Shown: positions 12,691-27,196, counted from the stretch's first letter. The stretch is 64,000 bases of DNA from Neurospora crassa OR74A (GCF_000182925.2 NC_026506.1:3038001-3102000), one strand, 5' to 3'. Notes: generated by a model from the letters alone, not told the origin. Made by a program: numbers and translations.

Positions 12691-13535
12691 ACGAAAGATC
12701 GTATACAGTTGCCCCTTCCGGCTTATAGTATTGAGTTTTAAAAATAATAGTTATAATTCGACTATTAAAGTATTAGACTATATATATATCGAGGGCACCC
12801 CCCTCCTCAAAATCTCTCTATATATCTAATATATTAAGTATAAGGTACTAATATAAATATATAGAATACTATTATAAATTTATTCAACTAATAGGATTTA
12901 ATAGTCCGCTCTATCTATACTACTATTCGCTAATACTATTCTAAACTTTATTTTATATTTAAGGATCTTAATAATATATAATAAACGTTACGCTCCAATA
13001 ATAGAATTAGTTATATAAATACCTAAACCTTTATTGAAAAGCTTAATAACAACTAATTCATTATTCTAAAGCGTACCGACTTTAATTATTATAAGGATAA
13101 GGAGGATAGGGAGGATAGGACTATACTACAGTACGCTCTATAGTTAATACGTACCTAAAAGAGAATATAAATATAATACCTTTATACTTTTTTATTTAAC
13201 GTAACGTATATAACTAATTATTACTATACTCCTTTAATATAAAGGGTAGTACTTACCCCTAAAAAGACCCTAATACCGATCTTTTAAATACTTATTAATA
13301 ATAAAAGGGACGAGGGATTTACATAACTAATTAAGAAAATCAATAAGGTAATTAAAGCGCTAGGTATCCCGCTACTGAAAATTATTATAATTAATAGAGA
13401 TACTCAACTAATTATAGTAATTAACCGTATCTTCCTAAATACTTAAAAATAATATTATATATAGGATATTGATTATAACGTTATTAATTACCTTAAAAAA
13501 GATAAAATACGTATACCTCTTAGTAATAAGGGCGA

Positions 13536-13548
13536 GGGGGGGGGGGGG
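13536..13548. repeat. G13 homopolymer
   Basis: An uninterrupted run of 13 G follows a GGGCGA in RIP-mutated DNA. Similar runs occur at 26794-26809 (16 G) and 59911-59922 (12 G). Run length may be an assembly artefact. Confidence 0.8.
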
Positions 13549-16099
13549 AGGAGGCTGCCGCACTACGAGAGGATAATAATAATAAGAGGTTTAGCGGAGA
13601 GGAATTTAGTAATAGTAATATTAGTATACTATTGTTATAGTCTTCTAATAGCGAGGTAGTAGTATAGTAATTATACAACGAGGCTATTACCTAATAAAAG
13701 AAGGAAGACCTTAACTAACTACGCTATTTATATTAAAAGGTTAAAATAAAATAAAGGTCTTATTCCCTATACTATAACTATAGCGCCTTATTAGCATAGG
13801 GTCCTTCTCCAATTCTCTAAAAGGGAAAACCGTACGGCGTTAAACGCTACCGAATAAAAACCTCTAGCTTTATTTCAGCCGTAATTCTCTATACTGCTCC
13901 TACTTTACTTATAGTTATAATAATTCTTACCTACTGTTGTAATAAACTAATTTCACTTCTCCTATTACTATATTATCCTAATATTAAAATAATAAAGATA
14001 ATAGGAATAGGATTAGATTTAATACGCTGCCTCCTTTATTACCTCTTTATTTTACCCCCTACTATACCTTCCTCCGCCTTCCCTCCGTTTCCTTATCCTA
14101 TCTTCCTATCTACTACCCTACTCCTCCGCCTCCTTACTCTATTTATAAATACCTCCGCCCTATTATTTATTCTTTTACTCTACAAATCTACTTCTATTTA
14201 TAATAATATAAGGACCCCTTCCCTTTATTTATATAATCTTCTATATAGCGCCCCTTCCTAATCCTCTTCCCCCTTCTTCCCTATTATAATTTCTAATAAA
14301 ATAACTTCCTCCGACTATTATCGCTCTAATCTAATTAGTTTAACCTTTAATATAGAGGGTCCCTCCCTTAATATATCCTAAAGCTCTGCGTCCCTTATAG
14401 TTTTACTTTTAAAACCTATATTCCTTATTTGTAACCTTTATAATTTCTTTAATAGTCGTCCTCCTCCAAACTAATATAATTTCCTTCTTCTTCCTCCTCA
14501 ACCTTTATACTAATTTAACTAATATTGTTCGTAAAATTCCTTACCTTTACTATACTTTAAATTTCGCTTTTATTCTATATTTTAATAATGAATTTAATTC
14601 CCCTAACGCTTTCTATAAAATTATTACTAAGAAGATTTACTTTATTTCGGCGATTAATAAATCCTTTATTCTTTATATTTTGTCCCTTTTATTATTATTT
14701 AACTTCTATTTTAGCCGGCGGTACCTGGAATACTACTTATATTTATACTTATAAAATATATATTAAACGTCCCTATCAACCTTCACAATATTTATAATAT
14801 TATTTAAGCAATAGTTATTATTATAATATTAAGTAATTGAAAGAAGTTTAATTATAATTTAGATACTTTTATTTATACTACTAACGATTTCGTCTATTAT
14901 ATATATATATATTTAGAGCGGAACGAACTACCTACTAATTATAAATATTTTCCTTACGCTATTAATTATAATATTACCCAATTTTAATAAAAGGGTTACT
15001 ATAAACTAATTATAAAGGATATTTATCATAGTCGTATCTCTTCTCTTCTCGACGGTAGTACTATAAACTTAATTTAGATTATATTCAATTCTAATAATAA
15101 TACTATTACTCTTACGTATATTATATCTAATAATAGCGGTTTTATTACTCCTATTTATATAATCTCCGATTTTAATAATAGTAATTCCGTTCCTAGTAGT
15201 TCTATAACTATCAATACTCCTAGCCGCCGCCTTATAAGAAATAATTAAATTTAATAGCGCTATAAGGTTATCATAAACTAAGTTTATATAATAGAATTAC
15301 TCGAACAACTTCTTAAGCGTAATTAAACGTTCACTAAATAGTATTCTTTAATTCTTACTATATTTACAATTTAAATAACTCCTATAATTAATATAATCAT
15401 CTCCTCCCTATTCCCGTCCTTTTATTCTAATATTATTAATATTTTATATTCTTTTCAAGAATACCTCGCAATTTCCTCGTATTACTCCTCCTCTAATTTA
15501 ATTATTAAATAGTATTCTCTTAACCTCCCTAACCTTAATACTTATAATATGATTCTTTTAGCTTTAGCTCTATCGTCTAAAAATTTCTAAAATCCCTCTT
15601 TCATTAGTAATTAAACTTCCAAATTCGCCTAAAAATCAATATCCGTATTGAAGCAATTTAGGATAATATAGGCGAAGGTCTCCTTCTTAAATTTATAAAT
15701 ATTAATAAGGGTTAGAACGTCTAATACTTTCCTCTAATAAAGGAAAACCTGAAGGTTAATAACTTTTATCCTAATTTAAATAAAGAGGGAACTCTCTATT
15801 TTAATTAATAAGTACAATTCTTCTTCGTCTTCTTCTAATTCTCAACATCTTCCTTTCTTTTTCTTTATACTAATTATATATTATTAAATAGCCTTTCTAT
15901 TAAATTTAGGAGTAAAGTCGGTAATAGTAAATTCGTACCGTCGCCTTAATTTTATTATTGCTACTATTAAATAGTAGTTATAATGTAATACCTATTCCTA
16001 ATTTGTTATATGTTTTAATTATTCTTCCCGGTCGGCGGCTATTAACTTTAAAATTTATAATAGAGGTAGTAAGGTCCTTGATTCTAAGGGGGACCGGCT

Positions 16100-18950
16100 A
16101 CTATTACTAATAATTTCTTTATTAATACTTATACTTCAGCCTACCAAACCTTAACTATACTACTCTTTAATTTATTGGTAAATAATTAACCTCTCGACTA
16201 TTATACCTAAATATAATTAAAAACCTAAATTATTATCCCCCGGATAAACCGGGCTTAATCTATCCGGGCGAACCTTTCTTTAAAGGCCTAGATTTTTTTT
16301 ATTAAAGTAGAAGTCGAACGGCGGATAGAATATTTCCGTCTTTAAATTTCTTATCAGTGTAACTTTATATACCCTAGCGATGATTTTTAAATACTTAATT
16401 TAATATTTTACTAGCCTAACTACAATCCTTCGTAATTTTCCGTAGATTTTAATTAGTTAGTAGAATACCGAGGCTCTATATATAATACTACTATAAATAT
16501 ATTTAATATATAGTTCATTTACCCAAATAAAAGAATAACCTTATATTTTTGCTACTAATTTTATAAATATATTTATCTAAATTATTATTCTTTATTTTAC
16601 CGCTTCCGTATAAACTTTATAATTAAATTTACGGTCCAGCCCAGCCCCTAAGAATTATATTAATTCTGTTAATTGAAATATAATATCCCCGAATTAAAAG
16701 AATTCTATCTTTAATACCCTTATCCGCGTAAAATACATTAATTCCATCTTAATTACTTTAAATTCTATACTTCTCGCCCCTACCTATTCTAAATATACTT
16801 CCCATACTACTTATAATATCCAATAATTTTCTTTAATAGTATAAAATATTACTATAATATTAGTATCATTTATAAAGCCGATTATAATTATATTTAGAAT
16901 TATTATTAATTTTCAATATAATAAAGTAATAAAGAAAATAAATAAAATAGGAGAGAGGGGGGAACTTTATAATACGCTTATAATAATTATATAGGGGCGG
17001 AACGCCTTATTATCGAAAAATAGGAAACTTCTTCTTCTAGTAATAAAGTTTGCTACCTACTTAATAATCTATATTGGGAGTTATATTTCCTATAGGGTAT
17101 ATAGAAGCTACCTATAATTAACTCTATTGAATACTCCTTTCAAATCTAAGAATATAAGGGACGTTATAGCCCCGAATTTCTAAACTATATATACTATATT
17201 AATAACCACCCAGATTATAAACTCTATTAAACGGCCTACCCAATTACCTATTTAACCCTTTAATAAAAAATTAAATTCTTTAGCTACTTGTATATATCTC
17301 TTAATTATAAATACTTTAAGGATCTTTCTTATATTATTAAGTAGTAATATTAATCTCTATATACCTATTAACTTCTATCAGGTAATACTCTTTCTATATT
17401 TCTTAAAAATAACTACCTTCGTATTCTTAAACTATTATAGGAAATAATTAAGCCGGAGGCTAATAGATACTAAATATACTATAATTTACTAAAATAGCTA
17501 TCTATATAACTTTAAAAATTTATTTAAATATTAATTAATTATAGGGGCTTTATTAAATACTATCTGGGAGAATACGTTCTAAACGTCCTCTTTATTGACT
17601 AATTTACTAATAACTATCGGGTTAACGCCTTTTAGTAATTTAATCTAATCCGGTAGGTAATCTATTAGGACCTCTACCTTTAAGAAGAAATAATCGGTAA
17701 AGATCTCAGCTTTGCTACTATAATCTCCGATTTCTATTATTCCTTTATAGGTTTAAAAGGCTAGTAGTTTAAGCGGGTCTATTAATTAGTAATTTCGGGT
17801 CTAAGCTTGTTGTTTTAATAATTAGAGTCGATTTAGGTTCTTCGAAGCTTCGGTAATACTATTATACTATATAGCCTACTAAGCCTTTGTAATAATCCTC
17901 TTCTTTTTTATTGTAATTTTAATAAACTCCTTTTAATTTAATATTACTTAATATTTAAACTACTTTCAATATATTTTCTACACTTTTTTATAACTATTTT
18001 ATATCCTAATATTTACTAATTTACTTTCCTCCTTTAACCTTTCTTCTAATTTAGGACGAATTCTTTTACAATATTTATAAATTCTCTGTCGAACTTATAA
18101 AAGGTAAACTCAAGGTCCTTTATTATATTAATCCTTTTTAAGACTAATATCCTTTTTTCTAACGCCTCCTTCACCTTCTTTATATCTATAAAATTCTAAT
18201 TATATTCCCTTTCTTCTTCAGCTTTTTTATTTTTTCTTCCTATTTAAACCTAAATTTTCTAAAAATAATAGTCCGAGCCGGTTTATTTATACCGCTACAT
18301 ACCCTAGTACTTAGCTTCAACTCTAAATAATAGTTATATATAATTAATTATTCTATCCCTCTCTCCTTATATTAGCGAACAACCCTTAGGCTAATCCTAT
18401 TGTTGAAATCCTAATCAGGATAATACAAATTAAAATCCCTAATAATAATTAAATTTCCCGCTAGGGGTCTAGCCTCAATAAATTCAAAAAGCGGTAACCC
18501 CTACTAATATTTTCATATTCCCTATATAAGGATAAGAAAGTAAATAGAATAAATAATTATTAAATCCTTTAAAATTTTAAATATAATTATAGTCCAATCC
18601 TTTCTAATTTAAAAATTTAGGTCCTTCAAATTCTATTTTTTATTTATATATATTACTACCCTTCCCTTCTCCGAATAATTAACCCTAAAATATCTCCCGC
18701 TTCTAAAATGATAAATATTTCTATTTAAATTTCTACCTGGCTCTTAAATTGCTATAATATTATAAATCTCCTCTCATTCGAATAAAAGTTTTCCCTTCTT
18801 ATATAACTTCTTTACGTTTTAATAGAATATTTTTAATTAAATTATTAATTACCCTAAAATAAGGTTCCTTCTAATCCCTTAACGGAAGATAAAAGTACTA
18901 TATCCTTAGGGGGGGCTATAATTATATAAGTACTATTACTACTATATAAT
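16100..18950 (-). pseudogene. LINE copy A ORF2: endonuclease and reverse transcriptase remnant
   Basis: On the minus strand the APE endonuclease remnant (RDFNLYYPD, family form GDFNLHHPxW) precedes reverse transcriptase blocks: GSPLSPILF-like SSPLSPILFIFFITLL at about 16960, FINDTNIIVIF at about 16880 in place of the catalytic FVDDT, then KMELMYFTR and FLGAGLDRKFNYK. Stops at former W, Q and R codons break the frame throughout. Together these identify the Tad/jockey-like LINE group. Confidence 0.7.
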
Positions 18951-20159
18951 TAATTTCCCCCGGTACTCTATAAATATATATAGTATCTATTTATTAGACT
19001 TTATAGGGTTATAAATTTTAATTGGGCGGATAGACCGACTAATTTTCTTAGCCGTCCCCTCTTTATACCTCCTCTAATATATCTCTCTAAAGTAATAATA
19101 GTATAGGAATTAAAAGGGGCGTTTAGTAGGACGCCTTTATTTATAATCTCTATTATTAATTCTAATACCTTTCTAACTAAATTCTTATAGAGCGTAAACG
19201 CCTATAGCCTTTTAGTATATACAATAAACGCTTTTATAATTACCTTCTAGAGAATAGGGTACTCTTTATAATTATATATATAATACCCCTTCTTCCTATA
19301 TAATTTATAATAAATAAATAATTTATTATTATTAAACGGATAATTTACTTTATTAAAGTATTCTCCTTTATATTCAATTTTACTATAATACGTGTAAATA
19401 TTATTTTAATAGTAGAATTTTACTATATATTTAATTCCCTAATATTTAAAGTATTACTAAACGTTATTCGAAGTTTAGAATAATTTATATAAATATATAC
19501 TGTTGTCCTAAAGGAAGAGGTTATTTTAGAAAAACTATATTACTAATATAGTAGCGACTTCTATAAGGAGTAAGCTTCTACTCTCTCCGTCCCTTCTCTT
19601 CTATAACCGAATTCCAATAATAGATACTTCTAAGTTCCTCTCCCTTACTATATTTAAAATAATTTCTACTATAGTATAATTATTAATACTATTTTAGAAT
19701 ACGCCCCGAATTAATACGCTTATAGTACTTATAACAATAAACATATTAGGGCCGAAAATTTCTTTAATTTATATTCAATTTTACTAATACTAAATATATA
19801 TAAATTTATGGAATATAATTATATAATTTCCAGTCGTTAGGATCTTAATAGCTACGTAAACTACCAAACTAAGTTTCTTCTTACTTGAATAAATAGTTAA
19901 GGTCGTTTTTATATCTTTATTAAAATAATTTATAAATTTAATAATAATTATCGCTCCCTTAATAGTAAGCTGCCGTGTAAAGTTAGAGGGAATAAATTTC
20001 TTAATAATAGTAAGTAATTATTAGAAAAATAGTATTAATTTTATTTAGGCTAACTTTCGCTATAATATCGGCCTAACGCTTCGGCGCCTTTTAAGCGCCT
20101 TTTTTAATTTCCTTTAGAATATCCTTCTTTAAATTATTAAAATCCTTCCTAATAATAAA

Positions 20160-20456
20160 CTAATTAATTCTAGCTTTACTAACCTCGGGTCGTATAAATT
20201 TACTTTTTCTAATATATACCTTTACGAACTCAAAAAGTAATTTTCGAACCCAACGATAATCTTCAATTAAAATAATATTGTAATTTATAGATTTATTTAC
20301 TCTAATAATAAACTTCTTGAATATTTTATTATTTTTATTCGGTTTATCTAAAGTCTTTATAATAAATACGGCTTTAGGGTCGTTATATACTAAAATTTCT
20401 ATAAGTAGGTTATAAATACTATTTTCGAATTTACAAGTACTATTATTGATAGCCAT
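20160..20456 (-). pseudogene. LINE copy A ORF1, N-terminal fragment
   Basis: About 98 codons stay open from an ATG at 20456 (in-frame alternative at 20462), giving a Lys/Asn-rich polypeptide starting MAINNSTCKFENSIYN. It is at the place where ORF1 of a Tad-like LINE begins, about 150 bp from the 5' end of the element. Downstream the frame meets RIP-type stops. I cannot recognise a domain in it; the identity comes from its place. Confidence 0.45.
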
Positions 20457-21670
20457 TGGCAATAATAATATAACGCTATCGCTACGCTCGTTGTAAGATA
20501 TTGTAAGGGATGTAAATAACCCTCCTAAGTCGATTGCTGTTATTAGTTTTCGTTTTAGAGTACTCCTCGACTAGAAATCGGCGTTTCCGGTTTTAAAGCA
20601 GTTTTTTATTTAAAAGGTTAAGATAGTAAAGAGAATTTAAGCTAATTTAGCCCCACTATCCTAAAAAGTAACCAATATTAAATAATAGTTATTTTATTTA
20701 TAGTAATATATAATTTACGCTATTATAGTACCGGACTTCGAAATTACTTAGTTCCTCCTTTATTATTAATTTAAGAGGTTTTAGGAGGCTATTATTATAT
20801 AAATCTAATTAAATCTGATACCTTATAAAATGAAATAAGTAGGGTACTATACGAGGAATTACTTTAATTATAATTAACGTCCTATATTGCTAAATAAATT
20901 TAATAATAATTCCTTAAAATTATATAATCTCTTTATATGTAGCAATCTTATTAATCTTAATAATACTTATACCGCTTATATAACTACCCAATACGTACGT
21001 TTTAAAGAGAAGTTTAATACTTCTATTTCCTTTATATAGGTTAAATAAGTAGGTAGTAAATAGATAAGTACCAATCTGTTAAAATTAATTACTTAGGGGT
21101 TAAATATAATTGAATAGTAATATTAGAAGTTCAATACAAACCTCCCTACCGCTAGACACCTATTTAATACTCCGCTAGGACTATATACTAATAATTTACG
21201 TACCTAATATAGCCTCCCTTATATATACGAGATAGAGAGAATCTTTGATAAGGATAAGGAAGGTAGTATTTTAATAAATAGGGAGGATTATATATCTATT
21301 TTAATCATTTTATTAATAATATATAAATTTTCGTCTCCCCTATTTAATTTCCGTTATTTCCCTATGTTGAAATATACTGTAGGATGCGGTAGATAGATAT
21401 CTACGACTTCGCTCGGCAGTTAAAGGAGTCTCCAAAGGTCGCCCGCTTAAATAAGGTAGCCCCTTTAATAACGAGGCTATATTACTAACACCTTCTATAC
21501 CGCTAGTGCTATTAGTACTTTGTAGTAAATTCAAAAATACTTAGTTAATTAGAGTATCGGCGTAGCGTAACTATTTTCAATATAAGTTAGGACCCAGTCT
21601 TGAGGATATAGATACCCGCCATACTCGTAGTAAAAGCGAGGTACGTAGTTGTATTGAGGTGATTAATAAT

Positions 21671-22112
21671 GAGTAAACCTCGGCGCACCCACCCCTAAAC
21701 CTGCGCGCACCCAAAAACCGGGAAATGTGGGACCATACAGCTGATGACACCTGACATTGTAAACCCCGTTTTTACTAGCTAAATTTCGTCTTTTCAATGC
21801 ACGAAACATTCCCTCTAACTTGGTCATTTCTTTCGCGCTTTTTCACACGGCCATTTGCACCATTGCAGCACTTTACACACCAGTACTTTAGCACACTCAA
21901 TACCATAAAAGTATTATGAAATTTGAGTAACTGGGCGTTGCAGAATCACATGGAGGTTCACATAGCTGGGCGACCCAGTTGGCAAATCTGACCAAGGTAC
22001 TAGACATATAAAACGACTAAAAACACAGCAGAAATACGATAATTTCGATGTCGGCTGCCCAAGGGTTTTTGGGTGCGCGCAGGTTTAGGGGTGGGTGCGC
22101 CGAGGTTTACTC
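21671..22112 (+). mobile_element. MITE, family 1 copy a (442 bp, TIRs about 49 bp, 8-bp TSD)
   Basis: The left end GAGTAAACCTCGGCGCACCC and right end GGGTGCGCCGAGGTTTACTC are exact inverted repeats, and the match extends about 49 bp inward. The 8-bp TTAATAAT at 21663-21670 is repeated exactly at 22113-22120. There is no transposase inside. It shares internal sequence with 33539-34021 in the opposite direction (for example TAACTTGGTCATTTCTTT). It is clearly less RIP-mutated than its surroundings. Confidence 0.9.
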
Positions 22113-22310
22113 TTAATAATAAGGAGGAGGGGGAGGAGGAGGAGGAGGATAAGGAGTTAATTAAATATTAGGTAGAGAGAGTTCGAGAGGTACGGTAGAA
22201 GGAGAAGGCTAGAAGTGAAGCGTCCGTTGAGATATCCATATCGGCCTTATTTAACGAACTATTTAAATTATTAGACGTTAGTATTTAGATTGTAGATTAT
22301 AGATCATAAT

Positions 22311-22534
22311 TGTCACAGGGCTAGATCACATGCCCTGTGCTAGGCTATGTCACGTGCCTTGAGCTGTGCTATGGCACTGGTGCCGGCCCGGGCATTGAGG
22401 CTCTGTGCGACCTACTCTACCGGGTCGCACAACCCTACTCATAAGCCCAGGCTGGCGCACACTCTCCTCTTACTTCCTTCGTACAACAACGAATATCGTA
22501 GCTTACCCATAACAGTGCCCTTGCCCCATAATAG
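22311..22534 (+). repeat. 5' LTR of the gypsy element, little RIP
   Basis: It begins TGTCACAGGGCTAGATCACA and aligns without large gaps to 32762-32986. It retains CA and TG dinucleotides where the 3' LTR has TA. Homology to the 3' copy stops near 22534; the real LTR end may lie further on, before the GCCCTTGCAGAAC segment near 22570. Confidence 0.75.
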
Positions 22535-24449
22535 TTTGTTGTACCTTCTATCGCGCTGCGCGCGCACAACAGCCCTTGCAGAACTAAAGAACCATAAGCG
22601 GCTTCGACAGCTATTGTAGCTAACGAACAAACTCAACATTGATAACTATAACCACCGGCTAAGGCTATTTCAATTATCTAGAAAGCGACAACGACTCTAA
22701 GTCAATTATTAACAACTACGCTAATACTGAAATTAAATCTCTAATTACCAATACCCATTACTCCCTCTTAAGTGAGGTACCTCCTATCGTCGATTAACCA
22801 ACGGCGTTCAATTACAATATAGCTAACAACTAACCTATTCCTACTAAATAAAGTTCGTAAACTCCCCCCCCCAACTATCTACTAGGTTTTAACTTCTATG
22901 GCGTGGACTTTATATTCCTAGGAATAAGAATCCTACCCTATACTGACCCCGAAGGAAGGATTACTAATAATAAGATAGCGGTATTAGCGTTGCACCTTTA
23001 TAGCGATAATAACGACCACAATATCGCTTAGGCTTACCACTATAATAGATTCCGAATTAGTAAGCTAATTAATATATATCCTATTATTTTCTATTAGTAT
23101 ACTTCCAATATTACTCCCCTCCTAATATTCAACGCTATTATTAATACTATTGTAGAAGCTTTCAATTCGACCCGGGCTAATTATTACTAAGAGATATTTA
23201 AAAAAGAAGTTAACGAACGAGTTTATATCTAAACTTAGAAGGCCCTCCAAAATAACGTTATTTATTAGAGACATTAGGATTAAGAGATAGTTCAACGAAT
23301 TTAAAACTAAGGAAATTCTCTATACTAACTACGATCTTGAAATAATAAAGGTTCTTAATAAGAACGCTATCCTCAAGGCTTAAATACGTTCGTTGTAAAA
23401 CAAAATCATTACTTTCAAAACGGTCAATAACGGCCTTAATACTATAATTAAAGATTTAAATTCTACCAACTCTAGCGGTTCGGGCAACGGCGGAGGCTTC
23501 GGCGGCGTTCCTACTAATAGCTCTACTAATAGCCCCGGCTATATTAAGCCTACTAATAGTATAAGGCGTTATATATCTACCAACCCTAATATTTTTAATA
23601 TATTAGGATTAATTACTAAGGACTATAATATAATATATATAATTTAGCGTACTAAAATCCGCCTATACTAGGTATATAATAAATAGTATTTTCCCAACGA
23701 ATGCGACAAATTAATATATATTTTCATTTATTTAGGTAAAACCCTTATATTCATTATCGAACTAAATATATAAATAATCCTCGCTGACGAATACCCTAAT
23801 CTATAGAAATAGAAGATAGCCGAAGAGCTTATTAAATACTTCGATAATTAGTCCAATATTATAAAAATAAAAGTCAAAACTAAATATACCTTATAGAAAC
23901 TCCAAATAAAATCTTTATTTTCAAACTTCGCTAATAAGTTCGTACTCAATATAGACCGCTACAATATAAGTAACACTATATATATATTTATACTCTACTA
24001 AAAAGTTACCGATTAATTCTATACCTCAATTACCTATTAATTTAATGTTCCTAATAATAAACATTTCTAAGAATGGTTCGAATTATTTAGTAAATTTACT
24101 AAATATTAAAAAGAGGAGGCTTTCTAAAAGAAGCTCTCTAACTTGATTGCCTCCAATAGTAATAATTCTAATAATAATAGGAGTAGTAGCTTTAAAAATA
24201 AGACTATCTCCCAAGGCGGTAACCTTATAAATATAAATAATTTCGAAGTTATTAATAAACGCCTAATTCCCCAAACTTTATAAGAAAAACGCTAGGAATT
24301 AAGTAAATACTAAAAGTATAATAGGGTTAGCTATAATTGGAAGAAGTACTAGAACCTAATTAATATTGGAGATAGTAAAGGAGGAATTGAGGGTACAAGA
24401 ATTAACCCTATCCTAGAGGCGGTTAAAAAAAAGAAAACCGGCTAGAATA

Positions 24450-27183
24450 TTATTATTAGTCTTATTCCCTATGCTATAACTATAGCGCCTTATTAGCATA
24501 GGGTCCATCTCCAGTTCTCTAGAGGGGAAAACCGTGCGGCGTTAAGCGCCGCCGAATAAAAACCTCCAGCTTTATTTCGGCTATAGTTCTCCACGCCGCT
24601 CCTACTTTATTTACAGTTATAACGGTTCTTACCTACCACTATAGCGAACTAATTTCATTTCTTCTATTATTATATTATCCTAATACTAAAATAATAAGGA
24701 TAATAGGAATAGAATTAAATTTAGTATACTACTTCCTTCGCTACCTCTCTATTTTACCCCCTACCGCTCTTTCCTCTACCCTCTCCCTACTTCCCTATCC
24801 TATCTTTCTATTTACTACCCTACTTTTCTACTTCCTTACTCTATTTATAATTATTTCTACCCTATTATTTACTCCTTTACCCTATAATTCTACCTCTATT
24901 TATAATAGTATAAGGACCCTTTCCCTTTATTTATATAATCCCCTATATAGCGCCCCTTCCTAATCTTCTTTATCCTTCTTCCTTATTATAACTTTTAATA
25001 AAATAATTTCCTCTAACCGTTATTACCCTAGCCCAATCGATTTAACCTTTAATATAGAGGGTCCCTCCCTTAATCCATCCCTAGGCTCTATATTCCTTAT
25101 AATCCTACTTTTGGAATTTATATTTCTTATTCGTAACTTTTGTAACTTCCTTAATAATCGTCCCCCTTAGAACTAATATAATTTCCTTCTTCTTCTTCTT
25201 TAATCTTTATATTGATTTAATTAATATCATTTATAAAATTCCTTACTTTTACTATATTCTAAATTTCGCTTTTATTTTATATTTTAATAATAAGTTTAAC
25301 TCCTCCAATACCTTCCGCAAGGTTATCGCTAAAAAGATTTGCCTTCCTTTAGCGATTAATAAATCCCTTATTCTCTATTTTTCTTCCCTTTATTATTTTT
25401 TAACTTTTATATTCCTAATTAATAATACCCAAAGTACTACTTATACCTATACCTATAAAATATATATACTAAACGTCCCTATTAGCCTTTACAACGCCTA
25501 TAACGCTATATAGTTAATAACTATTATTATAGTATTATATAATTAAAATAAGTATAATTCTTATTTTAATACCTTTATTCGTATTATTAATAATTTTATT
25601 AATTATATATATATATATATTTAAAACGGAACAACCTATTTATTAACTACAAGTATCTTCCCTACGCTATAAACTATAATATTATCAAATTTTAATAGAA
25701 GGGTTACTATAAGCTAATTGTAAGGGATATTTATTATAATTGTATCCCTTCCCTTCCCGGCAGTAGTACTATAAACCCAATTCGGATTATATTTAATTCT
25801 AGTAATAGCGCTATTACTTTTATATATATTATATCCGACGGTAGCGGTTTTACTACTCTTACTCGTATAATGTCTAATTCTAATAGTAATAATTCCGTTC
25901 TTAATAGCCCTATAACTATCAATACTCCCGGCCGCCCCCTTATAAATAATAATCAAGTCTAATAGTACTATAAGGTTACTACGAACTAAATTCGTATAAT
26001 GAAATCATTCGATTAATTTCTTAAGCGTAATTAGGCGCATCTTAAATAGTACTTTTCGGTTTTTACTATAGCCTTAGTTTAAATAGTTCCCTTAATTAGT
26101 ATAATTATCTCCTCCCTATTCCTATTTCTTTATTCTAATATCATTAATATTTTACTTTCCTCCTAAGAGTACTTTATAATTTCTTTATACTACTCTTCTT
26201 CTAATTCGACTATTAAATAGTACTCTTTTAACCTCCCTAACCTTAATATTTTTAATAAGATTCTTTTAGCTTTAATTCTATTATTTAGGAATTCCTAAAA
26301 TTCCTCTTTTATTAGTAGTTAGGCTTCCGGGTTCGTTTAGAAGATAGTATCTATACTAAAATAATTTAGGATAGTATATACGAAGCTCTCCTTTTCGAAT
26401 TTATAAGTATAGATAGGGGTTAAAACGTTGAATACTTTCCTCTAATAGAGGAAGGTCTAGAGGCTAATAACTTCCGTCCTAATTTAAATAAGGAGGGAAT
26501 TTTGTACTTTAATTAATAAGTACAACTCTTCTTCGTTTTTTCCTAGTTTTCAATGTCTTCCTTTCTTCTTTTTTGTATTAATTATATATTGCTAAATAGC
26601 TTTTCTACTAAATTTGGGGGTAAGGTTAATAATAGTAAATTTGTATTATCGCTCTAATTTCGTTACTATTACCGCTAGGTAGTAATTGTAGCGTAATACC
26701 TATTCCTAATTCGTTATATCTTCTAAGTACTCCTCCCAGTTGGCGGCTATTAGCTTTAGGATTTATAATAGTAGTAGTTAGGTTCCTAATTCCGGGGGGG
26801 GGGGGGGGGACTAATTAATATTATTAGTAGCTTTTCTGTTAGCGCTTATATTTCAGCCTACCGAGCCTTAGCTGCGCTGCTTTCTAGTTTATTGGCAGGT
26901 AGCCGACTTTTAGGCTATTGTACTTAGACGTAGCTAGAAATTTAGGTTACTATCCCCCGGACGAACTAGGCTTAGTCCGTCCGGGCGAGCCTTTCTTTAA
27001 AGGCCCAGACCCTTTTATTAAGGTAGAGGTCGAACGGCGGATAAAACGTTTCCGTCTTTAGGTTCCGTACCGGCGTAGCTTTATACGCCCCGGCGACAAC
27101 TCTCAAATACTTAGTCTAGTATTTCGCCAACCCAATTACTATCCCTCGTAGTTTTCCGTAAACTTCGGTTGGCTGGTGGAATG
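24450..27183 (-). mobile_element. 5'-truncated Tad-like LINE (copy B) inside gypsy gag-pol
   Basis: A 13-bp target-site duplication ACCGGCTAGAATA at 24437-24449 and 27184-27196 bounds this minus-strand copy. Its sequence parallels 13750-16450 of copy A (3' UTR through the middle of the RT region) and stops abruptly at 27183. The 3' end reads AAGAC followed by a short TAATAATAA tail. Truncation at the 5' end, a 3' tail and a duplication of this length are what target-primed reverse transcription leaves. It carries RIP-type changes and a 16-base G run (26794-26809). Confidence 0.85.
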
Positions 27184-27196
27184 ACCGGCTAGAATA

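Larger units (their letters stand above)
13745..20609 (-). mobile_element. Full-length Tad1-like LINE (copy A), RIP-degraded
   Basis: A 12-bp target-site duplication TTAAAAGGTTAA at 13733-13744 and 20610-20621 bounds a 6,865-bp element on the minus strand. In transcription order: a 5' UTR, ORF1 start near 20456, an APE-type endonuclease (about 18900-18350, RDFNLYYPD), reverse transcriptase (about 17900-16100, SSPLSPILF and FINDTNI at the FVDDT site), a downstream region (about 16000-14300), and a 3' end finishing AAGACCTTTATTTTATTT. Two other copies share this 3' end (24450-27183 and 40007-40838). Many stops and D-to-N at the RT site make it dead. Length and order fit fungal Tad-type LINEs. 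Confidence 0.8.
12691..22310 (+). mobile_element. MULE-type DNA transposon remnant, split by a LINE and carrying a MITE
   Basis: Before the LINE, the plus strand at about 13180-13530 reads like the middle of a MULE transposase: LINNKRDEGF, then KALGIPLLK, INRDTQLIIVINRIFLNT (family: TDRDxAL...VFP) and IDYNV (family: WHINKNV). After the LINE, about 21180-21300 has a LRT-YSLPYIYEI remnant resembling the C-x-GLPCxHEI SWIM-type end of MULE transposases, and the reading ends in an acidic stretch near 22113-22240. The LINE (13745-20609) and a MITE (21671-22112) interrupt it. No terminal inverted repeats were found and the outer limits are only where neighbours begin. Frame changes and RIP stops make it non-functional. 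Family assignment is moderate. Confidence 0.5.
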
